Assembly: GCA_964017185.1 (NCBI GenBank)
Contig: OZ024877.1
Location: 2,210,006-2,274,005 of the forward strand
Source of the DNA: Rugalucina vietnamica
Taxonomy: Eukaryota; Mollusca; Bivalvia; Lucinida; Lucinidae
Direction of reading: 5' to 3'
Length of the DNA: 64,000 nt
Of this stretch, positions 10,729 to 19,876 are shown in pieces. The notes below the pieces were generated by a model. That model was not told the origin of the DNA, searched no databases, and saw only the letters and a list, made by a program, of their open reading frames with translations. The first letter of the stretch is position 1. Every line of letters begins with the position of its first letter. The position numbers and the translations under genes were made by a program.

Positions 10729-13041
10729 GTGCATTATTTATTCTATAACCGGTATGAGTGTCGCGCTCCTTTTGGCAGTATCAACACAATACTCCCAACT
10801 ATGACTATCACAAAAAGATTAGGAATTACATTAACTCCCCTTAGGTTGCATGCCGCGTCTACTGTACGGATTCCTCATTCAACTAACAATTTTCAAAATT
10901 TATTACCTACTGTAAGGGTGACACCTCTTAATTTATTTTCGGCATCTACTGTTAATCTACACGGAGCTTCTAATTCTAATATGTTTCGTAATAATCTTCA
11001 GATTAGGTTATCTCCACTCAAATCACCAATTTTACGTAAATATATTAATCCGTTCAAGAGACCTGGAATGTACCCTAATATTTCTAAGTGCAATGCCAAG
11101 AAGTGCAACTGTTGCAAACATTTATGCTCTAAGACTACTATCACTTCATCTGTGAATGGTAGGACATTTTCAGTGGTTAATGATTCTGGTTTAGACTGAA
11201 AATCAATTGATCTTGTATATGTTCTTACTTGAAATACAAACAATTGTAGGATGCAATATGTTGGACAAACTTGTCGATCTTTGCAAAAACGATTTGGTGA
11301 GCACTATCGTAGAATCAGAAAGCCCAAAAATAATGATACCTTTCTTTACCAGCATTTTAAGCGCACTGGTCATTCTCCAAATGATGTTAAAGTTCAACCA
11401 GTGGAGAAAATCTCATATGATGAAAATTCTTCAGTTAGATTCAAAAACATTAAACGATTTGAAACTGAACTTAAATGGATAAAATTACTGCAAACACCCT
11501 TTCCACTGGGATTTAACGACAACATTTACCATGAAGGCAATATTTCCAAAATGCCCGATTTTGATGTACTTACACTTTCGGACTCTCGTAAACGTAATTC
11601 TAGATCTCATGGTATACGGAAAAAGGGTAATGACAAACGTAAACGGTGTGCTGCATTGAAATTGAACATTTCTCTTAATGATTTAGCTGTTAAACTAAGG
11701 ATTCACGGTCGACATCCAATGCTGTCGTATCTTAGTTCTCTACCTATTGCTGCATTACGTTCCTTGGACACAGAGGCTAATAGATTTTACGATAGAAATC
11801 ATCAAATGTATGACGCTGCACTGTTAACAAGATGTTATACTCAGCATGCTCTTCGTCCATTTATCGATTCCGAATCTAATCACATTAGAAGTTTTATTAA
11901 AATTCCTTTCATCAATAAAGGAATTGACTTTATTGATTTACCAAGCATATTCCAGGATAAATCAGTGATACAGTCTATACTTACCTACTTCCAAAATTCA
12001 GAACCTCCTATTATTTGTTACAAATATAACAAACCAATCAGAAATACAATTTTTAATTTCAATAAACTTGTTTCTGATCTTGATATCCATGCTAATACTC
12101 CTAAGTCTTGAGATTGTAAAGATTCAAAATATGTTTATCAACCCGCTGGACATATTGTTACTGGAAATTTAAAAATAATTTCGGATTCTAGAATTCGCAA
12201 AATTGTTTCTAAAGGTCCGAAATATAGATTCCCTTCCTACATTAATTTCGACAAATGTAGAGAGGAGATTTCATCTGCATTAAATGATTTCGGTAATCGA
12301 TGGTGTAAACGGGAGGGTGTTGTGGATATTAAGTTTTATTCACAAAATACTTATCTTTTACCTCCTAAACCCAAATCGTCATTTAGGCATTTGAAGCAGG
12401 GTATCCAAGAATTTCATAGAAAGTATGTCTTGGTTCCGGCAGATAAAGCCGCTAACAATGTTGTTGTCGTTTGTAGGCTTCACTACGTTAACACCTTAAA
12501 ACAGGAGCTTGATGGTACCAGGGCTTATCCGGAGACAGATACTGATGAGGTGTCTGTAGTTAATGCCCACTTAAACGATTTACCTGTTAAGTTTTCTGTT
12601 TGTGTCAATGAAGGCCAAGACAAACTTCCTACGATGTATTGGTTACCTAAGCTTCACAAAAGACCATACAAAGCTAGATTTATTGCAAATTCTAGCTCTT
12701 GTACTACCACTGAACTTTCTAAATTATTAACTTCCTGTCTTACTGCTATCAAATCTCATGTTATAAGATACTGTGAGACAGTGTATGAAACTTCAAATAA
12801 AAATTGGTTTTGGTCAATTAAAAATTCTGGTGAGGTGCTCAGTAAATTGAAGTGTAGAGGGTTCCGTGCGACAAGCTTGTCCACATATGATTTTTCTACT
12901 CTGTATACAACATTACCACATAATCTAATTAAAGAAAAACTTCTGGATTTGATAGAGTGGACCTTCAAAAGGGCATTAAAAAACTATGGTTCACTTTATT
13001 TGGCATGTAATGACAGAAAGGCTTTTTTTCACTTCCTCTGA
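10729..13041 (+). CDS. Naiad polyprotein: GIY-YIG nuclease + RT (5' part), with three in-frame UGA
   Basis: The frame is open from 10729 (in-frame ATG at 10801) to 13041 apart from three TGA codons at 11197, 11230 and 12109. The order is: basic N-terminal region; CNAKKCNCCKHLC cysteine cluster; a GIY-YIG-like core (LVYVLT, then QYVGQTCRSLQKRFGEH); HFKRTGHS; linker with xDCKDSKYVYQPAGH; then RT with PTMYWLPKLHKRPYKARF and TYDFSTLYTTLPH (motif A aspartate). All three TGAs occupy positions where I recall relatives having cysteine (CxxC/CCHH cysteines, CxC linker). The protein would nick DNA and prime reverse transcription in the nucleus. In this copy about three frame breaks lie beyond 13.02 kb, so it is probably not active. 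Both start sites are candidates because an upstream TAA precedes 10729. Confidence 0.8.
11197..11232 (+). other. Two candidate selenocysteine UGA codons in the nuclease
   Basis: TGA at 11197-11199 and 11230-11232, exactly 11 codons apart in the nuclease frame, bracket KSIDLVYVLT. The same two TGAs are at 21314-21312 and 21281-21279 in copy B. Conserved cysteines of the Penelope-type zinc motif belong at these positions by family knowledge. Confidence 0.7.
12109..12111 (+). other. Candidate selenocysteine UGA in the linker CxC motif
   Basis: The TGA follows HANTPKS and precedes DCKDSKYVY, giving U-D-C in place of the C-x-C linker motif. The same TGA is present at 20402-20400 and 60315-60313, and the frame stays open on both sides in all three copies. 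Confidence 0.75.
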
Positions 13042-13228
13042 CCAAAGTCGGTATACACTTTGGTCATGTCAGAATGTATGCGACGCCTTATCCTATATAG
13101 CTATCTCCTTGATAATATTTATATTAGATTTGGGACCAAGTTATACAGACAAATTGTTGGAATTCCGATGGGTACAAATTGCGCACCTCTCGTAGCTAAT
13201 TTTTTTATACTGCTACGAAAGGGATTTC

Positions 13229-13741
13229 ATGGATTCTCTTAACCAGGATAATCAAGCTGATGTTATCGAGGCTTTTAATTCCACATCTAGGTACCTCGAT
13301 GACCTTTTGCACATTGACAACCCTTATTTTGAAGGTATGGTCAATCAAATTTATCCACCTGAACTTCAGTTGAACAAAGCCAATATCTCAGATACTGAAG
13401 CCCCCATTTTAGATATACATCTTTCTGTTGCAAATGGATTTGTTTCTTCTAAAATTTATGATAAGCGCGATGACTTTGATTTTGATATTGTAAATTTTCC
13501 TTTTTTGGATGGTGACGTTCCTCGTCGTGCTTATTATGGTGTATACATTTCACAACTTATTAGGTTTGCTAGAGTCTGCAATCATGTTACAGACTTCAAC
13601 GCTCGAAATAAATGTTTAACGCCAAAACTTCTCCAACAGGGCTATCGGTATCATAAACTTCGAAAAACATTTTCTAAATTTTATCGTAGACACTATGAAT
13701 TGATTTCCAAATACAATGTTGGGTTAAAAAGGTACAAGTAG
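13229..13741 (+). pseudogene. Naiad copy A, RT motif C to thumb segment
   Basis: This downstream frame of copy A includes STSRYLDDLLHIDN (motif C YLDD), APILDIHLSVANGFVSS and the GYRYHKLRKTFSKFY region. It is out of frame with the upstream part in this copy. It ends where the nested minus-strand Naiad begins (about 13731), so the last codons of the frame are read into foreign sequence. Confidence 0.75.
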
Positions 13742-14288
13742 GCAAAGATCAGGAAAAGGCGCAATCAGAAAAAGATTCCCACTCCAAAAACCGAGGTGGG
13801 AAAAAACCAAACTAACAATCAGGTACTTATACCATGAAACATATCGTAAGCCGAATGAGCAGCTATTTTCCCAATAGGTGGCCACTCAGTTACCTTAACT
13901 TAACTAAAAATATGAAAACATACATAAGGCGCCAACAGCACAAAAAATTTTAAACACCAAGACATAAAACAAAAAGAACCACTACAGAAGTATCGACTTG
14001 GAACGATCAGTAACACAAAGTTACTGGCGGGCTTAAACCGGTTTTACAGGTACCTAACCTCACCCTCAGCTTCTGCAGTGGTTCACAACATTTAGTTAGT
14101 TCTTCGGTCCTCGTGGTGAATCTCTAACTAGTCAATGAATCATCAAGAACAAACAAATAAATCATGATAAACATCCCGATGAATCAAAAACCAGGACTCA
14201 CAGATTGAGTAAGCTGCCCGACGATGGAGATCCCTGGGCGCCGAATAACCTACTAACTCCGGAGCAAAAGAAAAACACCAGTTGGACC

Positions 14289-14388
14289 CCGGTGGGTCAA
14301 GCAACAGACAAGAAGCTCCGGCCCCAACCAACTAAAATGAATAGCTTTAAGTCGGGGCCATCATAGAGTCTGACGCCCGACCCACCGG
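14289..14388 (-). promoter_or_regulatory. SECIS-like element overlapping the RT stop codon
   Basis: Read on the minus strand: helix I CCGGTGGGTC with GACCCACCGG, continued by GGGCG with TGCTT and CAGAC with GTCTG. Then an internal loop and a non-Watson-Crick quartet UGAU/GGAG. Then helix II GGCCCCGACU with GGUUGGGGCC (with G-U pairs). Then TAAAG, a 4-bp mini-stem AGCU/AGUU and a loop. The spacing from ATGA to the apical AA is 12 nt, within the usual SECIS range. The apical A's belong to the TAA stop of the RT frame. A SECIS binds SBP2 and directs selenocysteine insertion at UGA; that role here is inferred. Confidence 0.7.
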
Positions 14389-15696
14389 CGTGCAATTAAA
14401 GAAGGCAGCATAGTTATCAACCATGATTGGGTTAAAAACTAAGCATGCAGACTGTCGCATAACATTCAAGTTATAACCTATACGTCTGTAACGTGATATG
14501 ATTTTTCCGAACTGAAGAGAAAAATCATTTATTCCTTTAAGTTTCTTTAATTTGTAAACCAAGTCACCATAAAATTCAGGTTCCGAAAGGCCCTCACTTA
14601 AAAGTGTCTTTAACCCAACATTATATTTGGAAATCAATTCATAGTGTCTACGATAAAATATAGAAAAGGTTTTTCGAAGTTTATGATACCGATAGCCCTG
14701 TTGGAGAAGTTTTGCCGTTAAACATTTATTTCGAGCGTTGAAGTCTGTAACATGATTGCAGACTCTAGCAAACCTAATAAGTTGCGAAATGTATACACCA
14801 TAAGAAGCACGACGAGGAACGTCACCATCCAAAAAAGGAAAATTTACTATATCAAAATCAAAGTCATCGCGCTTATCATAAATTTTAGAAGAAACAAATC
14901 CATTTGCAACAGAAAGATGTAGATCTAAAAAGGGGGCTTCGGTATCTGAGATATTAGCTTTGTTCAACTGAAGTTCAGGTGGATAAATTTGATTGACCAT
15001 ACCTTCAAAATAAGGGTTGTCAATGTTCAAAAGGTCATCGAGGTACCTAGATGTGGAATTAAAAGCCTCGATAACATCAGCTTGATTATCATGGTTAAGA
15101 GAATCCATGAAATCTCTTTCGTAGCAGTATAAAAATAAATCAGCTACGAGAGGTGCGCAATTTGTACCCATCGGAATTCCAACAATTTGTCTGTATAACT
15201 TGGTCCCAAATCTAATATAAATATTATCAAGGAGATAGGATAAGGCGTCGCACACATTCTGACATGACCAAAGGGTATACCGACTTTGGTCAGAGGAAGT
15301 GAAAAAAGCCTTTCTGTCATTACATGCCAAATAAAGTGAACCATAGTTTTTTAATGCCCTTTTGAAGGTCCACTCTATCAAATCCAGAAGTTTTTCTTTA
15401 ATTAGATTATGTGGTAATGTTGTATACAGAGTAGAAAAATCATATGTGGACAAGCTTGTCGCACGGAACCCTCTACACTTCAATTTACTGAGCACCTCAC
15501 CAGAATTTTTTATTGACCAAAACCAATTTTTATTTGAAGTTTCATACACTGTCTCACAGTATCTTATAACATGAGATTTGATAGCAGTAAGACAAGAAGT
15601 TAATAATTTAGACAGTTCAGTGGTAGTACAAGAGCTAGAATTTGCAATAAATCTAGCTTTGTATGGTCTTTTGTGAAGCTTAGGTAACCAATACAT
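14347..15696 (-). CDS. Naiad reverse transcriptase, partial but uninterrupted
   Basis: A 449-codon frame runs from MYWLPKLHKRPYKARF to a TAA at 14347. RT landmarks in order: STYDFSTLYTTLPH (motif A), QIVGIPMGTNCAPLVADL (motif B), STSRYLDDLLNI (motif C), FLDLHLSV (motif D region), then a long basic thumb. The nuclease, linker and first RT part are missing because the copy is 5'-truncated. It uses TAA as terminal stop, leaving UGA free for recoding. Confidence 0.85.
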   Translation of the reverse strand: MYWLPKLHKRPYKARFIANSSSCTTTELSKLLTSCLTAIKSHVIRYCETVYETSNKNWFWSIKNSGEVLSKLKCRGFRATSLSTYDFSTLYTTLPHNLIKEKLLDLIEWTFKRALKNYGSLYLACNDRKAFFTSSDQSRYTLWSCQNVCDALSYLLDNIYIRFGTKLYRQIVGIPMGTNCAPLVADLFLYCYERDFMDSLNHDNQADVIEAFNSTSRYLDDLLNIDNPYFEGMVNQIYPPELQLNKANISDTEAPFLDLHLSVANGFVSSKIYDKRDDFDFDIVNFPFLDGDVPRRASYGVYISQLIRFARVCNHVTDFNARNKCLTAKLLQQGYRYHKLRKTFSIFYRRHYELISKYNVGLKTLLSEGLSEPEFYGDLVYKLKKLKGINDFSLQFGKIISRYRRIGYNLNVMRQSACLVFNPIMVDNYAAFFNCTPVGRASDSMMAPT

Positions 15697-16643
15697 CGTA
15701 GGAAGTTTGTCTTGGCCTTCATTGACACAAACAGAAAACTTAACAGGTAAATCGTTTAAAGACGCTTTTAAGTGAGGGCCTTTCGGAACCTGAATTTTAT
15801 GGTGACTTGGTTTACAAATTTAAGAAACTTAAAGGAATTAATGATTTTTCTTTTCAGTTCAAAAAAAATCATAACACGTTACAGACGTATAGGTTATAAC
15901 TTGAATGTTATGCGACAGTCTGCATGCTTAGTTTTTAACCCAATCATGGTTGATAACTATGCTGCCTTCTTTAATTGCACGCCGGTGGGTCAGGCGTCAG
16001 ACTCTACGGTGGCCCCGACATAAAGCTATTCATTTTAGTTGGTTGGGGCCGGAGCTTCTTGTCTGTTGCTTGGCCAACCGGGGTCCAACTGGTGTTTTTC
16101 TTTTGCTCCGGAGTTAGTAGGTTATTCGGCGCCCAGGGATCTCCATCGTCGGGCAGCTTACTCAGTCTGTGAGTCCTGGTTTTTGATTCATCAGGATGTT
16201 TATCATAATTTATTTGTTTTTTCTTGATGATTCATTGACTAGTTAGAGATTCACCACGAGGACCGAATAACTAACTAAATGTTATGAACCACTGCAGAAG
16301 CTGAGGGTGAGGTTATGGCCATGTAAAACCGGTTTAAGCCTGCCAGTAACTTTGTGTTACTGATCGTTCCAAGTCGATACTTCTGTAGTGGTTCTTTTTG
16401 TTTTATGTCTTGGTGTTTAAAAATGTTTTTGTGCTGTTGGCGCCTTATGTATGTTTTCATATTTTTAGTTAAGTTAAGGTAACTGAGTGGCCACCTATTG
16501 GGAAAATAGCTGCTCATTCGGCTTACGATATGTTTCATGGTATGAGTACCTGACTGTTAGTTTGTTTTTTTCCCACCTCGGTTTTTGGAGTGGGAATCTT
16601 TTTCTGATTGCGCCTTTTCCTGATCTTTGCCTACTTGTACCTT

Positions 16644-17244
16644 CTAATACTGAACTTATCTTTTCTGCAGTGTCACTTAAATTGAGGAAGTGCTCATTGG
16701 TCCTGTGTTTATAATGACATTAATAGTAAAAGCCGGTCAGACACAAGTTAAGCAATACATTACCTAGTCCATCATTGCATGATTTCTTTCCTTCTAAGAG
16801 GCATTTGACTCTTATGCTATATAGCAATATGTATACAATCATTGAAACACTCAGCATGTCATGCCAGGAACAAGTGTAAGTAAGTTGCTCTCAAGAAATA
16901 ATCATCAACCACTAGTGTCTCAACATTTTAGATAATATAATACGATTATTATGTTTGATAGCTCACAAATCCTTTAATACAGCTCAAAGGCAATAAACTC
17001 AAAGCTTACTTTGTAGCACATGAACTGTGATGTTACTTTACATGAACTAGTACAACACTGACAGGTGTTGAGGGTATTTCAGTAGGCTAAAGACAGAAAT
17101 TGGGTAGAACTTATTGAGGCATAACAATGCCAAAGACGGGAAAACAACACTAGAGGGTAGGTATACAGAAAGGTCCTCAATATTAGAGGTTCTGATAAAG
17201 CAGTTGGGCCAAGATATTGTTGCTTAAATGACAATTTCTATTTT
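16644..17244. other. Stretch without recognised genes
   Basis: About 600 bp of AT-rich sequence between the Naiad 3' end and the ribozyme repeat. I see no convincing exon, RNA or repeat boundary here. Confidence 0.5.
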
Positions 17245-17343
17245 GAAATTTATGTGGTCATTGTGGTTCAGCTTAATGGACTAAACTGTTGAAAAATGCA
17301 AAATTACAGTAATTCTCTTTGGCTCCATGTTGTCAAATCTAAA

Positions 17344-17387
17344 CAGTCACTGAAGACGCTCGAGTTGCCGAAACCGCTGTATGGCCC
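17344..17387 (+). ncRNA. Type I hammerhead ribozyme (17.3 kb, first)
   Basis: Core CTGAAGA, then a stem II segment, GAAA, a short stem III (C-CGCT-G), TA before the predicted cleavage at 17381/17382, and TGGCCC pairing with CAGTCA across stem I, less well than in the other copies. Stem II (CGCTCGAGTTGCC) is imperfect, so this copy may be weak. Confidence 0.6.
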
Positions 17388-17704
17388 ATATTTTTTCACA
17401 TGAATATGTTCGCTGCTCTTAAAAGATCTCAGTTTTATAATTATTTGTTAGTACTGCAGCTGGTGTTGTGCAGTGCGGCTGCCCTAAAAGTCTCCCCATA
17501 AATCATCCATATTGCAGATGGTCCTTTGAGATCAGCGAGGGTATTCTCAGAAATCAGAAAATTATTATCGATTTAGATTCATTCTGTAACCAAAGTTAAA
17601 CTTATGTGGTCTCATTTGGATTATACTAGTCTTTGTATCGACTACCCTGTGGAAAGATTCAAAATTATAGTAATTCTCTTTTGCTCCATGTTGCCAAACC
17701 CAAA

Positions 17705-17748
17705 GGGTCACTGAAGAGGTTTGAGAAGCCGAAAACGCGGTATGGCCC
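17705..17748 (+). ncRNA. Type I hammerhead ribozyme (17.7 kb, second)
   Basis: Stem I is GGGTCA with TGGCCC (six pairs, one G-U). Core is CTGAAGA and GAAA. Stem II is GGTTT with AAGCC. A short ACGCGG stem-loop III is followed by TA. Cleavage is predicted between 17742 and 17743. All invariant core bases are present. Confidence 0.75.
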
Positions 17749-17805
17749 ATCTTTTATCTCATAAATACGTTCACAGCTTTTAAAGGATCTCAGTTTTAAT
17801 TTATT

Positions 17806-19560
17806 ATGACAGCTATCTGAATCTGAATGGCGTACTGGTGACACGCCAAATTGACAATACCTCACCAGGGGGTGCGCCAGGAGGGAAATACGTCCCTGGC
17901 TCTCACAAGAGATGCGAACTAGGACACACAGTCATCTATTTTGATATGTTGGGCTGTTAGGTACATACACAATAGTATCACTGGGCAGTTCTGACATCAA
18001 GGGTAAGAGTCGGCTGTAATGAAGCACATGTAGTGTAAAATAATGCACATACATTCAATATACATAAGCTGTGTCTGACATACCTAGAAGCGAGCAGCTT
18101 ACCCCTTATTGGATGATTTGTTCTTCTAGATATCATATACCATGCGACTTTACAACATATAGGGCTGGGTGTAAGATTGTAAGCATCAGAGCTGTAGCAG
18201 TTTGTACAATGATATGAAAGCAGAATGCAGGTGTTTCAAGGCTTAGTCCACATCGGACCTGTCTTGCTGCCATGTCGTATACGTAGACAATGTCACTGGC
18301 ATCCTGCATCAACGACTTGCTGATCAACCATTGGGAAACTGCTGTTTACGTTTGAGGGGTGGAATATATATTATGCTAGTTGTAAGCACATTTCCGAGTC
18401 TGCTGAAGAGATTATGGGACTCTATCTTGCAAGTATTGTTGAGCATGCAACATTTTGAGGCCACTGTTTGTGTCTTGATCTCATTTTACTCATTTGTGCA
18501 GCAGAATATATATCGCTAAAACCAACGAATAGGTCTTCAACAAAGGCAATGACCGTATGACATACTGAACTTGTCTTGATTCAGTTCCTGCAGCATCATA
18601 TATATCAGGAGATGGCAGGCAGCCACATTTGCATTTTTGTCACTTTTTGGGGTCCATGTCTGAATATCAACATATATCGGATTCGTTGAAGCCCATGTGG
18701 AACTTATGAGTTAATACTTACGACTTAAATAATTTAGTCACTTTATTCCTTTAATTTCATGCTTTGCCTCTACGGATAAAAGCTAAGGGCATGTCGGGAA
18801 GGTTAGTTACTGAAGCCACACCGTGTCTAGACTAGCCTCCCACAGGCAGGTTCACACCATTACATTTAATGCACATACATTACATTCAATGCACATTTCT
18901 TTCATCAATTACTGACAAATGCTCTTCGAGGATCAGATGACACTATGCCCAGTGGGTGGGGTAATTCAGCACTGATACATTCATCCCATCTACCTATCAC
19001 GGAAACCTACATGTACCACCTGAGGAGGCTCAAGTTTTTATTGTGTTAATGGCACACATAGCGTTAAGGTGATATACTGTTCATATAATACATAATGTAT
19101 GCAGAGTTTCATTCTCAATACCTGTTACAAACTTGAAGGTAACTCAAACACTGTACAAAAGGTGATCTCTTGAAAATACAAAAAGAGAAACAAACAATGC
19201 TAGAAACAAATATCCTTTATTCTACCTTTAATATCTTTAAAATATCAGAAAAAAAGTTTTCCATGGTGAAAAACGGATAAGTATCAATTATGATTTACAT
19301 GAAATAAGGTATTGCAATGAGTATATAATTTTGCAATATATATGATTTCGGTACCCTGACCCCTTTACTATATATACACTTGTGCTGAATGACTAACCTA
19401 TAAAGGAGTCCCAAAACTTCACAGCTTTTTGTCTTTATATCTTAATTGTCTGTAAGTTTTGCTTAAACAAAAGCTAATATTTCACGATGAGTATTATTCC
19501 AATAGACACAAACGCAAGTCTATTTTGTAAAATTTGGGTACTTTCAGTACTTTGATTTTA
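17806..19560. other. Stretch without recognised genes
   Basis: About 1.75 kb of AT-rich sequence. Short frames at 18133-18519 have no recognisable domain or splice context. I see no repeat boundary or RNA gene. Confidence 0.45.
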
Positions 19561-19876
19561 TATTCAACCCCAGGTATGCATCATTTGAAACTTATTAACA
19601 TTAATACAAAGCATAAAGACTTCTTTTACTGCTTTATTTAAAATCAATGCAGATAAAATGAAGAAAAAAGCCATTGTTTTATTAAAATTTAACTTTTGAA
19701 ATAAAAAATGCACTCGATGACCTTTGACCTCTGTAATTTGCTCATAAGCCATTTGCTGGAGTGTAGACAGGGCAGATATTATTCAGCAAATGTTACTGAA
19801 CAATGTCCAATATAGAACTTTGCATTAACATACCGGCCTCCCAAAAATGATTTCTAGCTGTCCCCTGAGAAATAGT
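19561..19876 (-). mobile_element. Diverged Naiad-like 5' leader
   Basis: On the minus strand it shares the ACTAGT start, GGGAGGCCGG, GTCTACA and CAGAGGTCAAAGGTCAT blocks in the same order as the leaders at 9802 and 22034, but is clearly diverged. It directly follows the 3' break of copy B, giving a head-to-tail arrangement. Confidence 0.55.

Larger units (their letters stand above)
13731..15768 (-). mobile_element. Nested 5'-truncated Naiad inside copy A
   Basis: Begins on the minus strand at the codons for NDLPVKFSV and ends at the family 3' terminus (plus strand GGTACAAGTAGGCAAAGATC at 13731). The sequence is about 99% identical to the copy at 57.8-60.7 kb, so the insertion is recent. It splits copy A in its RT tail. 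Confidence 0.9.
9802..16643 (+). mobile_element. Naiad copy A, near full length, split by a nested copy
   Basis: Starts at GACTAATGATCC, matching the 5' end of the copy ending at 22034. It has ~0.9 kb of leader, then the GIY-YIG/RT frame. It stops at about 13728 within the RT tail (NVGLK) and resumes at 15769 with the next codons (TLLSEGLSEPEF), ending at the family 3' terminus near 16643. The intervening 13731-15768 is a separate minus-strand Naiad inserted into it, with TTAAA on both sides as the probable target duplication. Without the insert it is about 4.8 kb. An N-terminal nuclease order, GIY-YIG then CxC-type linker then RT, is the Naiad arrangement; canonical Penelope elements have the nuclease at the C terminus. 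Confidence 0.85.
17245..17805 (+). repeat. Hammerhead-bearing tandem repeat (retrozyme-like), ~1.6 units
   Basis: Two units with cleavage-site spacing of 361 bp (17382 and 17743). They share the GCAGCTGGTGTTGTGCAG block and TCATCCAT/GCAGAT block with the arrays at 34.4 and 40.7 kb. Each unit carries a hammerhead core. There is no coding capacity. Animal retrozymes, small circular-RNA-producing repeats, have this size and organisation. Confidence 0.75.

Noticed and set aside
11197-12111. Reading the Naiad UGAs as ordinary nonsense mutations
   Set aside because: All interruptions upstream of 13.0 kb are UGA, at the same codons in three copies, at family cysteine positions, and a SECIS-like structure follows. 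Shared recent ancestry of the copies still leaves some doubt.
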